Shown in pieces: positions 10,689-22,859 of a stretch of 64,000 bases of DNA (position 1 is its first letter; each line of letters opens with the position of its first letter). Where the stretch lies: the NCBI RefSeq assembly GCF_901000735.1, contig NC_081541.1, positions 39,328,446-39,392,445 of the forward strand, written 5' to 3'. The notes beneath the pieces were generated by a model, which was not told the DNA's origin, searched no databases, and worked only from the letters and a program-made list of their open reading frames with translations. Both the position numbers and the translations under genes were made by a program. This stretch comes from Corylus avellana. Taxonomy: Eukaryota > Streptophyta > Magnoliopsida > Fagales > Betulaceae.

Positions 10689-11570
10689 GGAATGGGTCAA
10701 ATAAATTACCCGGCCCATCAAATGAACTTAAACCGCCAAAAGAGTGGATAAAGGTGGCTTTGTATTTGGTCAAAAACTCTTTCTAAGAATAAATTGTTAT
10801 ATGGGGTAATACAATTTGCCTACCATGTTTGAGTCGATCATCAAGAACTTGGGGTTCGTTTGAGTTTGATGGTTGACGCGTAATTTTCAAAAACGCACTC
10901 CTTACGTACCTACGATTTAAAAATGCAGCTTTTTTTCTTTACTTTCGAATAGCAATTTTTTTAGATTACTCCCAAATGATACACTTTGAGAGTTGATTTA
11001 AAATCTCATTTTTGGCTTGTGAAACTGCACTCCCAAACACACACATCATGTTCATCAAATATATACTCTATTTTAGATTTTTTTTATTAAAAAAAATTTA
11101 CATTTATGTATTTTAATTATCCACTTTTTCGAAACACCTGCATCAGCATTTTAGTTATCTATTTTCACAAAAATTTCTTTATTTTTTTACAACCTGAAGA
11201 AAAGAGAGAAGACCAAGTCAGAGTTTATAGTAAAGTCAGAGATTGTATTTATCGTTATCTCATAATCATATTTTGTTTGTTTGTATTTTGAATATATGTA
11301 ACAACTTATCCAAAGATAAGTTCATAGTTTGTTTGTAAATTTAAACTTCACCGTAGGTGTACTTTTTGGTTATAAATACACTAGAAAACAAAGTCCTCTT
11401 TGAGGCTTTACAAACAATATTTATTGTTTATTATAACTCTCCCATATATTGTAATCTTTTGAAATGTACATAAGATCTTGCCATGTTGTGAAGCTTTTTC
11501 CTTACCATAAAGAATTGGTTAAATAAATCACCCGGCCCATCAAACAAACTTAAACTGTCGAAAGAGACTT
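10689..11570 (+). repeat. Partial third copy of the KLSEA 5' intron between 45-bp direct repeats
   Basis: About 10745-11510 repeats the gene 2 intron (8350-9470, minus its MITE). It stops some 25-60 bases before the coding exon would start, so no protein is encoded. Both sides carry a near-identical segment containing 'acccggcccatcaaa' and 'aacttaaac' (about 10694-10742 and 11517-11565). Confidence 0.6.
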
Positions 11571-12760
11571 TAATGAAAGACAAAGTTTCATAAACAGAGC
11601 AAAACCCGAAAGGGTTTGCCACAAGACCTTAATATTAAGGTTTTACGTACAACTCAATGGTTTATAATATTCAACTTAATTTACTCCTGCACTTTTGACT
11701 CACTTCTATCTATCATGTAATTTGAATATACTTGGTTCTAATTCAATTTTCTTTTGGGAGACCTTTGTGCTTTCCAGTTTTTGTTCGGTGTCATTTTCTT
11801 TCATACCCATTGTCCGTCTCTTTTGTAAATTTACTATTGAATTAGCTAGTGAGACTCATATGATGAATTTGCACATCTCTTGTACGGAGATAAACAAAAA
11901 AATTTGTAAGAGAATAAAAATAAACATTTCTCATCAAAATACGACTTTCTTTCTCATTCTAAGATATTTTACAAGTGAGTACACAGAGATATGGCGCAGC
12001 ACGAAAGAATAACAAAAGAAAAGATAAATAAATCTTATAATGAAGTGAAGAGGAGACCCACCTCAAATCAAAGAAGTCTCGTATCTTTGAAAGTTTGGAA
12101 AAAATTTCACATACTTGAACCTATAATAAAGATTTCAATTTCTGCATCACAATACCAGCACTGATTTGTCTCTGAGGTGAATCTGGACTTCAACTATAGG
12201 GTAATTCATACTGATCATCAGATTCTTGTGAATTTTGAAATATTTGGGCCAAGCTTCTCTCTTTACTGTTTCAGTTTTCTCCATGTCTTTGAAGGGACAT
12301 TTATTCTGTGTCTGAAAATGCTAAGGTATTTTAAGGTCATAGGCGTCTTAAGGTCATAGGCATCTTAATTAAGGTCATGTTTGAGGAAAAACAAAACAAT
12401 AATTTGTGAGAAAGTCTACGTTTTGGTCCCTGAGACCAGAAACGGATGTAATAAGGGGGGTTAGTATGGGCCAAGCCCTCACCCCCAATATTTTGAATTG
12501 TTTTTTGCACCATGTATTTGGGTGCCCCAACCCGTAAGACTTTTTTACCTTATTAAATGGTTGATTATCTCAAAAATTTAAGTTGATAAGAAAAAGTAAA
12601 TTTAATTATTTAATAAATACTTTAGCATTACTCGATTACTTCATTGAACAGGCCAAGGGCCTCACGTGAGGCAACTCAAGGGAAATTATCGGCATTGGGA
12701 GACCTTGAAAGTTGAGCAACCAAAGGCCTTGTTGTGACTGGTTGCGAAGTCACCGCTAAG
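11571..12760. other. Intergenic DNA with a dispersed repeat
   Basis: About 11780-11935 ('...gtgtcattttctttcat', 'acatctcttgtacggagat') resembles 23470-23630 and is probably a dispersed repeat fragment. The short open frames here share this repeat and are not believable genes. Around 12420-12530 the text 'accagaaacggatg...cctcaccccc' recalls decayed hAT ends. Confidence 0.4.
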
Positions 12761-12761
12761 G

Positions 12762-13058
12762 CTCTGTTTGGTAAACTCCTCCCCTCCCCCCAATACTATT
12801 AACTTCATTTTAAAAAAAAAAAAAATCAACATCAAAACATTCACTTTTTTCACTCTTTATATCACATCATTTAATATATATATCACATCATTTACTTTTT
12901 ACTACTATTTAAATAAATAAAAAATTACTATAAAACAAAACTTTTTCATTTTCCATATCACTTTTTTACTTTTTTATACTAAACATTTTTACTTTTTTTT
13001 TTTACATCAACCACTCAGCTACAGTATCTAGAGACAAGGGGTTTACCAAACAAAGTCT
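12762..13058. mobile_element. MITE with GCTCTGTTTGGTAAAC ends
   Basis: 'ctctgtttggtaaactcctc' at the left is inverted as 'ggggtttaccaaacaaagtc' at the right. This GTTTGGTAAA terminus is common in plant Tourist-like or hAT-like MITEs. The target duplication is not clear. Confidence 0.55.
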
Positions 13059-14244
13059 TAAGTCCCTCCAAACTTAGGGAGGGAGGATCTACCTCCAAGA
13101 TAGAAGTAGAGCACAATGAGTAGTCAGAGTTAGATTCCTCAAGGGTAAGGTCAACGGGTGCCTTCTCCTTATCGATCGCAACCCCTTGATGCCACTCCAA
13201 TGATTTCACCCCTAGATTCTCGTCATCTGAGAACCTGTTTATGATTGCATTTGAGAATTTTAAAAGTAGTTTAAATACCTAAAAAATTGTGCCAAACAAA
13301 AAGCTGACATATTTAATAAAAAATTTTAAAAATACTTCTTTTATTTTTATTTTTTTAAAAAAATTGTCAAAACATACTTTTAGAAAAAACTAAAAAATAA
13401 AATTTCAGCCAAAAAAAATATTTTTTTAATTTAAAAACTACATGTTCAGAATCCAATACCATGACAACTTCTTAGTTCCTGGCGGCCGCCGTTGTAAAGG
13501 GTGCTCAAGCCTAGTGGAGGAAGGGACAATGTATACACATGCTTTAAGGCAAACCAATAATTTGTCTTTTTCGTCAGTTTACCTTCAATGGTTTGCCATG
13601 AATATTGCTGATTTAAGATAAATTTTTAAAAATATTAAAAAAAATTCAAATATATAAATGTTTGAAGAAAAAAGGGAAAAAAAAAATTATCAAATAAATA
13701 AAATAGTAAAAATGAATAATTCAAATACTGAACTTAAAAAATAAATAAAAAATAAAAAAACGTAGATAAAATTTTATATATATATAAAGTTTTTTAACTA
13801 AAATAAAAAAAATAAATTTAGTTAGCCGAACGTATATGCTGAGAAAAAGTACAAGCAAACACAGTCGAGGTTAGAGTGAAAAGGTAAAGCTTCTCGGTTC
13901 TCAAAGTATTGATTGGACCTGACACCACTTTTATTAACATAATTCACGTTATACAGCAGCCTTAAAGCCAACAACATAGTCAATGAGATAGCTCATTTAT
14001 TTAACTCATTTTTAATATTTTTAGATTTTTTTGTTTTTTTTAACTCTTTTGGTTGTTTTGGAATTTTTGTTGGGTTATTCATCTTTTATTTGTATTTTTT
14101 TATTATTAATTTTTCCCTTTTTTCCTTTATTGAATAGAAAAAACTAATAATAATAATAATAATAAAGACACTATTTTCAAAAAAATAAAAAATAATTATG
14201 AAATAATTTTTAATCATCTTGTGGCAAACTAGAATATAGTCATT
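13059..14244. other. Intergenic AT-rich DNA, no convincing gene
   Basis: A 64-codon minus-strand frame (13015-13209) has ordinary codon texture but no family match and overlaps the MITE end, so I do not call it. Positions 13620-13810 are low complexity. Confidence 0.35.
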
Positions 14245-14367
14245 TTGTCTATAAAGAGTAATTTAATCGGTTGTGAATCACTCCTTATAAAATGGAGGTC
14301 ACTAGTTTGAATTATCATTTTTCTTCTCTTATGTGGACATGTCAAAAAAATAAAAAATAAAAAAAAT
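14245..14367 (+). mobile_element. tRNA-derived SINE copy
   Basis: A degenerate A-box region is followed by 'ggaggtcactagtttgaatt' (B-box), then 'ttatgtggacatgtc' and an A-rich tail, matching the order in the SINE at 41848-41964. Confidence 0.6.
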
Positions 14368-14733
14368 ATTGTCATTTGACTCGGGGTATATCACCATGAA
14401 AATAATAGAGCATATAGAAAAGAACATTTAGGCTAGGTTGATTTTGTGTAAAATATTTTTCTACCAGAAAATGTTTTTAGATTCAAAACATTTAAAAAAA
14501 AAAAAAACTATTTTTTAATGTTTGTTTGCAATCTTTAAAATAATTAAAAATATTTTTTTTTTTTTCATATTTGGCTTGTATAAAAGATTGTCAAATATTT
14601 TTTATATTTTCTTATAATTTAAAGAGCTACAAGGACAAGCGAGATAGCAAAGAAGAGCGAGATGACGAAGATGAGTGTTTAAGAATAAAAAGCTTTCGAG
14701 GGTAAGATTGTGATCTAAAACAATTGTATGCAA
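14368..14733. other. AT-rich spacer before gap
   Basis: No gene or repeat recognised up to the N run. Confidence 0.35.
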
Positions 14734-14833
14734 NNNNNNNNNNNNNNNNNNNNNNNNNNNNNNNNNNNNNNNNNNNNNNNNNNNNNNNNNNNNNNNNNNN
14801 NNNNNNNNNNNNNNNNNNNNNNNNNNNNNNNNN
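14734..14833. other. Assembly gap (100 N)
   Basis: Run of N; flanks share no obvious overlap. Confidence 1.
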
Positions 14834-15216
14834 ATATGTAGCGGACGCATGTACACATTTTTATCAATTTTCTCATATTATTTCTTTTCCACATTTCTCT
14901 TTTCCCAAAATTTTCTCATATTATTTCTTACACATCTCTTTATTCTCAAAATTTTCTCATACAATTTCTCTCCCCACATCCATTTTTTCCAAAAAGTTAA
15001 AAAAAGAAAAAAAAAAAGAAAAGATTTTTAGAAGAAAAAAATACAATCCTTATAAAAAAAATAAGAAAAAATAAAATTTAAATGATATAGATAAAAAAAA
15101 TAAAAATAAAAATAAAAAGATAATCAAATGATGGTGTCTTTTAAAACTCATTACCTAAACTAGATAAAATGAGTTTTGATTAGTTATTATATATAAACCA
15201 ATGTGAATGCTTTAAG
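14834..15216. mobile_element. MITE fragment (ATGTGAATGCT end)
   Basis: The right part ('actcattacctaaactaga', 'atgagttttgat', 'aatgtgaatgcttt') aligns with the right part of the MITE at 20351-21029. The left end is lost in the gap. A local repeat 'tctcatattatttct' occurs twice near 14870-14930. Confidence 0.45.
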
Positions 15217-16121
15217 AATGATGTGGAAAGAGAAATAATATATTAATAAGATAGATATATGAACAATGCCCTCTACGAGATGCATAATCTAATATAAAAG
15301 ATTTTTTAGTATTTTATTTATTTATTTTAAATAAAATAAAAAATGGCTAAACCGATGTGAGTGGTTTAAGAGAACCTGATCTTCTAGCAACTCGAAAACT
15401 GTTCATACAATATAAATTATGCATGTATGATAAAAATGACATTAAAAAGTAAAAAAGAAATAAATATATTTCTCAAATATAACTCTAACTAAATGTAAAC
15501 TAGAGAAGATTTTGTAGTTCAAAGACCAGCACGAAAGGTCTTTGCTCGAAAAGTAGTTCCTCTCACGTAATTAGTTCTGCCCAATAACAAGAGAGACACG
15601 AATAATAATGAAAGATCCTTGTAGCCTTGTGGGAATCCCTGTCCATCTTTGACATTATGTGATCTTAGCCTAATAAAACAACCCTCACCGACCCTCATTG
15701 CTCACTATTTCCAAGTAATGGCACCTATAAACCTAAATTTGGCAAAAGAGTTTTTCGGTCCCCTCTAGAAAACTCTCAAATTGTTGAGCATGTTTCAGAG
15801 TGTGGGTTGGAATCGACTATGAGCCTGATTAATATTAACCAATCTTAAATTTTATTAATATTTTGATACACTGAGTTAAATTATATAACTTAATCAAACT
15901 TGAAAAATACCCTTTTGTCATTAGTTCTTAAGAAACTTATTTTCAAAGAATAGTTTAATTAACTCAGACTGAGTGTGGATTTTTGCAGTCTGTTAAAAAA
16001 AAAAATCTTAAGGAACCCAAATAGAGAGCAGTCACATTAATTGCCATCTCTTACTCTCTTTTAATTAAAAGAAAAAAGAAAAATCTTGAGAAAATCAGGG
16101 CAACTTTTGTCAATTCACATA
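15217..16121. other. Intergenic, no gene seen
   Basis: Moderately complex AT-rich sequence without a recognisable reading frame or repeat. Confidence 0.35.
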
Positions 16122-16871
16122 ATAAAGGAAAAGATTTGTATGTATCTGTGGGATGTCGACGGTGATATGCTCTGCTATATATATATATATATTATCTGCA
16201 GCTGTTGAGGTTGGGCTACTGTGGTCAGAGAAGGTAGGTGGCTTTAGGCATTAGGCTTTAGGCTGCCTGCCTGCATCGCCTCTGCGGTGCTGATGATAAA
16301 TGTCGTACGGTAACACGCCAAATGCCTAACAAAACCCCACCCCCCCTTTGTCTGCAGACTGCAAAAATCCCTCAGAATCTTAGCGGCAAGCTAGAGGGGT
16401 ATCTCTATGGTAGTTTGTTGTACTGCTTAAATACCAAAGTTACCCCCTCACAACTCTCAATTTACCTTCTAATATTATAATTANNNNNNNNNNNNNNNNN
16501 NNNTAATAAAGGAAAAGATTTGTATGTATCTGTGGGATGTAGACGGTGATATGCTCTGCTAATATATATATATATATATATTATCTGCAGCTGTTGAGGT
16601 TGGGCTACTGTGGTCAGAGAAGGTAGGTGGCTTTAGGCATTAGGCTTTAGGCTGCCTGCCTGCATCGCCTCTGCGGTGCTGATGATAAATGTCGTACGGT
16701 AACACGCCAAATGCCTAACAAAACCCCACCCCCCCTTTGTCTGCAGACTGCAAAAATCCCTCAGAATCTTAGCGGCAAGCTAGAGGGGTATCTCTATGGT
16801 AGTTTGTTGTACTGCTTAAATACCAAAGTTACCCCCTCACAACTCTCAATTTACCTTCTAATATTATAATT
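16122..16871 (+). repeat. Direct duplication flanking a 19-N gap
   Basis: 16122-16484 and 16504-16871 are nearly identical (examples of differences: GATGTCGACGG versus GATGTAGACGG, and the length of a TA run). The duplicates meet at the gap 16485-16503. The simplest reading is two allelic contig ends placed side by side; a real tandem duplication is the alternative. Confidence 0.85.
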
Positions 16872-17002
16872 ATTTTTGGTTCCTTTTCCGGAAATCAAAA
16901 CAAGAGTTAATAAATTTTTTAGAACCTGAGTTTGCAATTTTTTTTTTTCTTTTTTTTTATGGGATTTAAAAATAGTTACTAAAAGACGAAATTATATGTA
17001 AG

Positions 17003-17475
17003 AAAAAATTAACAGCCATTACATGTCACTCCCAAAATATGTCACATCTAAAATATGTCACATGTCCTTAACAAAATAAAAATAATAAATCATAAAAATA
17101 ATTAATAAATGACAAAAAAAAAAAAAAGAGAAAATTTGGGATGGCCCAACCATTCCATTGTGGCCAATTGGCGTGGCCAAAACCACAAAGCCCTTGGACT
17201 TGCGGCCTCTCTAGGGTGGCCGAATCACCCCATGACCTTTGGGGGTGGCCAAAGGCTTTGGGGGTGGTTTCGGCCACCCTATTTTGGCCCTTGCTTGGGG
17301 TGGTTTAGCCACCCCCGAACTGAGCCACCCATAATGGCCAAGATTGGGTGGCCAAATTTTTCCTTTTTTTATTATTATTATTTTTTTTAGGTTTTTTTTT
17401 TATTAATTATTTTTATGATTTTTTGTTATTATTATTTTGTTAGTGACACATGGTAGACTATTAATTTTCTCTTAC
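17003..17475. mobile_element. Foldback element with GGGTGGCC-rich core
   Basis: AT-rich arms ('tcataaaaataattaat' and its inverse 'attaattatttttatga') enclose a GC-rich core with many GGTGGCC/GGCCACC repeats (17130-17350). Similar GGTGGC-rich cores occur at 30235-30370, 36770-36900, 41250-41345, 46315-46410 and 59895-59960, so this is a dispersed family. Confidence 0.6.
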
Positions 17476-18270
17476 AGAATCTAATGAAGATATCAATTTC
17501 ATCTTTTTCATAAGTTAAGTACCATTTCTGTAACTGTTTTGGAACCTTAGGAAGAAAAAAATAAAAAATTACAAATTTAAGTACTAAAAAAGTTATTAAC
17601 CCTTAAAACAATCAGGTTCCATGTCTTTAATGGTAGATTTTGCATGGATTATGATCACCAGTCACATGGTGCATTTCTTTCTTAATATAAGCTATCAAAT
17701 GATATATTAAAAAATTATCTTTCATTCTAGTACGTTATATAGGTTTTACAAGTTTCATGGCATAAATTATTACCCTACAATTACTCAAAATTACTAACCG
17801 CCTAATATTGTATGACTAGATAATAACTATTAATCGCCACCACTTGTATAGCCCTACCAACACCAACACCAACCATAGTCATGTAACAAATATATATGGA
17901 ACATGCTCCAGAATGTCAAAAAAATCAAATTGCTTTAGTTACAGTTGCATTTGTTGACTGACAAATTTATTGTAAATCTAAAAGCTTTTAATTTTTTTTT
18001 TTGTTTAGTACAACTTCATTAAAAACAACATAACAGGCTACTGATGCAAAATACAAGAAAAATGAAAGACATAATAAAAAAAAGGCATAAGTTACTGTAA
18101 AATCTAAAAACTTTTAATTGATCTCATATGTTTTGGCCAAAAGCAAATCTCTTGTAGATTTATCATTAAAATGTTAATAATTGTATTTATGCTCAAGGTT
18201 TTTGAAAATTTGAGAGGCTTATGAATTTTTTTGACTCATGACATGGCTAATTACAATTTTTTTTTTTTTT
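17476..18270. other. Intergenic AT-rich DNA
   Basis: No gene recognised. Confidence 0.35.
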
Positions 18271-18278
18271 TTTTTTGG

Positions 18279-18662
18279 TAACTTTACTGAAAACTCCTGA
18301 ATTTTTACCCGATTTGACAAATCCTCCAAACTTTAAAATTTTTTAATTTAGTCCCCTGAACTTTCAATTGCAATCAATTTGGACATCTCTGTCAAATTTT
18401 AAACGTTAAATGACATTTATACCCCTGACTTTTTCTTTTATAAAATTTCAACTTTACCCTTAATTCTAAAACCTTTTTTTATTAAAAAAAAAAAGAAACA
18501 AAATCAGGAATATTTTAGTCTTTTTTGGTATTTCTATCGGTTAAATTTGACAAAGAGATTCAAATTGAGAGCAGTTAAAAGTTCAAAAAATTAAATTAAA
18601 AAAATTTAAAGTTTAAGATAATTTATCAGATTAAATGAAAGTCCTGGGTTTTCAATAAAGTT
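18279..18662. mobile_element. Foldback MITE (GGTAACTTTA ends)
   Basis: 'ggtaactttactgaaaactc' at the left is mirrored by 'ttttcaataaagttac' at the right, with the inverted similarity continuing through the arms. Non-coding. Confidence 0.65.
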
Positions 18663-18854
18663 ACTATTTTCTTTTTGTTATTTTTATCTTGTTGGGTTTT
18701 TTATTTTATTATTATTTTTTTTTCGCGAGCTTTCCTGGTGGGTTTTGGAAGAAACAAAAGTCAATTGTTGTAGTTGGAAGAGTCAGGTTTGTCGTCATGA
18801 GTGGGCCATGGTATGGACATCTACCATTAAAAACAATTTTGAAGGGTACGCACA

Positions 18855-18885
<31 letters not shown>

Positions 18886-19618
18886 TAAGTATTTAATGTT
18901 AATCAAACTTACTTGTAATGTCATGATTACAACATTTATTGTGGGGACTGTTTTGGTCATCTCCGTTTCCATGGTAGCCGGTAGGGAGCTCCTACGACCT
19001 ATGTTCTTTAAACACAAGGAAGAAGATATATTTCTCTTTCCTTTTTATTGCTTAGAGAAAACAAAAAAAAAAAAAAAATAGAAGAAATATATAAACACGC
19101 CAATGAAAAAAAGAAAAAGATATAAAAAAGTGAAAAGGTCAATGTTTCAACCACAAGGACCACAAGCATTTTGTATACATCTAGCTGACAATAACAGGAT
19201 ATCAAAAAGATATCAAACAACGTTGTTTGAACGACTTACTAAAAAAAACTCCTTATTTGTATGAGTAAATGAATGGGTTTTCAAAATAACATTAAGCTCC
19301 ATTATTAAATTAACCAAACTTGTATAAGCTTAGCTAAACTTGGCTTAAGCTCGTGGACATATATAATTAGTATAAACTCGACTCAACTTGTTAAGCTTGT
19401 TTATATATATAAACTAGGTAAATTTGCAAGCATAAATAGTACATCATATATAAGAATGACGTAGCTATTTGTAAAGTCAAAAAGGGATTAAGAATTTACT
19501 TGCTACAATGGAATCCTTTATATAGGAAAATGGGGTGTAGCAACTTAGGCCACTTGTCACCATCCGATTCGCAAACATCTTATTGGTACGGACTAATCCC
19601 CCGGCGACTAACATCCAA
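18663..19618. other. Intergenic, AAT microsatellite
   Basis: An (AAT)n microsatellite lies at about 18858-18883. Overlapping short frames in several directions show no conserved motif. No gene called. Confidence 0.4.
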
Positions 19619-20000
19619 GAGCATTCACATCCGGCTTTTGGCTATTTTGTTGAGCTATAATATTAAAAGTAGTACTCTTCATCCGGCTCAGCAAATTAAC
19701 CAAGAACTTGCTGAAGAGCTATAGTACTTAACAACTTTGTTGAGCATTTAGCTCAACAATTTATAATTTTATTAATAAAAAAATCATTTCATCCTCTCAT
19801 CTAATTAAAAATTATTTAAATTTCTCTCTCCTCACTTGTAGAACTACATAAAGAATAATAATAAAAAAAATTAAATAAAAGTTGATAGTTAAAATGCTGA
19901 GTCGGATGTAGGTACTTTGAAAAAGTGAATATCTAAAGTAGAAAAAAGTGATATTTTAGCTAAATTTAGCTAAACTTTAGCTGAGCCGAATGTGAATGCT
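19619..20000. mobile_element. Tourist-like MITE (GAGCATTCACATCCGGCT ends)
   Basis: Left GAGCATTCACATCCGGCT and right AGCCGAATGTGAATGCT are inverted copies. Internal 'ggctattttgttgagct' and 'tcatccggctcagcaaa' are shared with the MITEs in the thaumatin promoters at 44160-44551 and 49057-49416, where a TTA target duplication is supported by an empty site. Confidence 0.75.
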
Positions 20001-20350
20001 ATTAGTATAAACTGTCTTGCCTAGGCGTACGACATCATGTAAGATGTATTGTCCTGCCTAATAGCATTTCAAGTAGGAGGCAAAATAGCCACTAAAAAAG
20101 TACAAATTTTTACTTTAATTATTCATTTTTTCACACACGCTCCAACAAATTCTTTATTTTACTATCTATTTTCTTTAAATATTATTTTGTGTGAAAGGGA
20201 GTGTGAAAGAAAGAGAGGGAGATAGAGTAGTAAGAAATGGAGAGAAAAATAATAATAAACAAAGTTTATAGTGAATCAGCCTATTAACTATTCACATTAG
20301 AAGGAAAAATAACAAAATAGCTATTTTGCTAGAGAGGAAAAAAGGCTAAT
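20001..20350. other. Intergenic AT-rich DNA
   Basis: No gene seen; purine-rich 'gagagggagatagag' stretch near 20213. Confidence 0.35.
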
Positions 20351-21029
20351 AGTATTCACAATAGAGGAGTCAAATTGTACTTTTATTTAAAATTGCTAAT
20401 TATATTTGTAAAAAACCCTACATTGGATTAGCTAAAAAAAATGCAAAATGGATATTTGAGTGGATTAGCCCAAAAAAAAAAAAAAATGCTACATGTAGTA
20501 GCACTTTTCAAGTAAGCCATTTTATTTTTTTATTGTTTTCTCTTTTTTCTAAAACTTTTTCCACTTTTCAATGGATCACTATGAGAATATTCTTTCACAA
20601 TTTTTAATAAAAAGATATTTCATAAATATGATTGTCATTAATTTCTATGAGAATATAATTTTCATACTTAATGTTGTCAAATACGACATTTGAAAAATAT
20701 AACCGTTGAAAAATATAATTATTATAAAATACAACCGTTTCAAAAATATTATAGTTACAAAAATGATTATTTGAAAAATAATAATCGTTGAAAAATTATT
20801 GTGCTAAACGAATTACCATTGAAAAATAAAGAGTGAAATACGAATTTTAGAAAATAAATAAAGATAGAATCAATAAAAAGTAAAAAAAAAATAATATTTA
20901 AATGATATAGATAAAAATATAGCTAATAAGATGTAGGAGGCTTTTAAAAATTCATTAGTTAAATTAGAAAAAGTGAGTTTTGATGAGTCATTTTGCATAA
21001 AAATTTGGCTCATCTATTGTGAATGCTCT
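20351..21029. mobile_element. MITE with ATTCACAATAG ends
   Basis: 'attcacaatagaggagtc' at the left pairs with 'ggctcatctattgtgaat' at the right as inverted termini. Inside are several degenerate short repeats (AAAAATATAACCGTTG-like, 20690-20800). No coding potential. Confidence 0.6.
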
Positions 21030-21711
21030 AATAATAGTTAAATCTAACTATTATGAAGAATTTGCCTATTCTCTTGGAAATGCTCTAAGCTTATGCCAAA
21101 CAAGGTTATTGTAACGCAGGCAGTGACCAGCGGGCAAATGTTTCCCTCCATTATAGAAGCAGATATTGATGTAAATTGCTGCACTGAATATTTCATTTGA
21201 TGCATGGTGAATTTATACAAGTCTTTGGGGCTCACAAAGAGAAACAAAAATTGCAAAATTTATTGTGATTGGGTTAATTGGATTTTTGGTTTTCCTTTCT
21301 TGAGAAGTGTTTCCATGTATATATATATGGACTGCTGCGTTGCTGGTCGAGAATTTGTTCATTAAGGCACCGATGGAGATCTAGCGACGGCCAGAACATA
21401 TGCAGCCTAAAAGCGTCTGATGTGCCAGAATACCGGTACCGGAGGAAAAAAAGGCCGGCCGGAGGAGTCATTAATTACGATGCATTTGAGCTCACCGATA
21501 ATGTATCGTTATGGTAACGGGGGATACTATTATGGTAGCTCTTGAACATGCCAAAGAAAAACCTTAATTACTTGTCGATAATTAAATATATAGCTCAAAC
21601 CTGGGACAGTTGGGGGCATGACAGTACTTTTGGAAGTGATTAGTCTCGCGATAAGATTGAGATTAGTATCAATTACCCTTAGAATCAACTCTTATATATA
21701 GATTGAGATTA
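21030..21711. other. Intergenic, more complex sequence, no gene recognised
   Basis: Overlapping frames of 65-79 codons exist on both strands, but none shows a recognisable motif or splice context. Confidence 0.35.
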
Positions 21712-21719
21712 GCTGCTTG

Positions 21720-22557
21720 TAGGGCTGTAAATAAACCAGTCCGTCCGATAATCTGCCTGACAACCCGCCCAGCTAAGCTCAGCCCAACCCGAGCGCGGTA
21801 CTGTAGTAATCCGCTCGTTACTGTTAAAACCCGCTCAATTAATAAATGATATATACCCGACTTGCTCGACAAAACTCGATAGGGGCTCGATAGGCTCATT
21901 AGATTATATATATAATTAGTTATAGTTATATTATATGCATATTGAATAATATAAATGTATAAGATAAATACTTAACCATATGATCCAATTACAATTCCAA
22001 TACTTAAACAATTATTCATGTACAATGACAATGACAATGTAATTCATATAATATCAAATTAAGTAATTGACATTGGATTAAACAATGTGTTACTTATAAC
22101 TACAATTGAAGTATTTTCGTTTGTTTGTAAGTTTATAAGATCAACACTTAATCATATGATCCAATGACAATTCAAATATTTAATCATAATATTTATATAC
22201 AATGACAATGTGATTCATATAATGTCAAATTAAGTAATTGGCATTAGATTCAACAATGAGGTTGCATAATTCTCAAGAGTTGAAGAGAATTTCAGGAGCT
22301 GTTTTATATTCAATAGTCGAAATAAAGGAGCTTTAAGCGAGCCAAGCTGCCCGTTTAAGGCTCGATAAGCTTTTTAACCGAGCTCGGCTCGAGCTCGCTT
22401 AGGCTCGTTAGCTCGAGCCGAGTTTGGTGTTGGGCCTAATGAGCCGAGTTCGGCCAGGGGGTTTGAAGCCCGGCTCGAACTCGACTCGACTCGTTTACTA
22501 AACAACATAAATGAGCCGAGCTCGGCACACCCAAAGCCCGGCTCGATTACAGCCCTA
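21720..22557. mobile_element. Non-autonomous hAT element, perfect TIR and 8-bp TSD
   Basis: Termini TAGGGCTGTAA and TTACAGCCCTA are perfect inverted repeats. GCTGCTTG occurs directly outside each (21712-21719 and 22558-22565), the 8-bp duplication expected of hAT. The left subterminal region has GCCC/GAGC clusters; the right (22320-22550) is dense in GAGCTCGGCTCG-type repeats. The AT-rich centre holds an imperfect direct duplication of about 170-bp period (about 21975-22090 and 22145-22258). No transposase. Confidence 0.9.
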
Positions 22558-22680
22558 GCTGCTTGTGAGAACTAGTTCAAAAATGAATTGAGATCTCCTC
22601 CAACTGAGGATAAATCCGAATCCTTCAAAAATAAGGATACTGACCTCCCGACCCTGCTCCTCTTCCACGTTGCTACTGAA

Positions 22681-22684
<4 letters not shown>

Positions 22685-22732
<48 letters not shown>

Positions 22733-22848
22733 CTTTACTATGTATTTTTCGTAGTTTTCTAACTATCTTTTGTTTATGTATTTTTCGTAGTTTTCTAACT
22801 ATCTTTTGTTTATGTATTTTTCGTTGTTTTCTAACTATCTTTTGTTTA
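22685..22848. repeat. T45 homopolymer and 3 x 36-bp tandem repeat
   Basis: An uninterrupted run of about 45 T (22685-22729) is followed by three 36-bp units starting at about 22741, 22777 and 22813 (TGTATTTTTCGTAGTTTTCT...). Units one and two are nearly identical; the third has GTTG for GTAG. Confidence 0.85.
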
Positions 22849-22859
22849 GCTTCTCTGTT

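Noticed and set aside
11695..12012. 105-codon ORF
   Set aside because: It lies in a dispersed repeat also found, broken, at 23468-23695; no family motif.
21044..21517. Overlapping 65-79 codon frames on both strands
   Set aside because: No motif, no splice context and no paralog; frames on both strands suggest chance.
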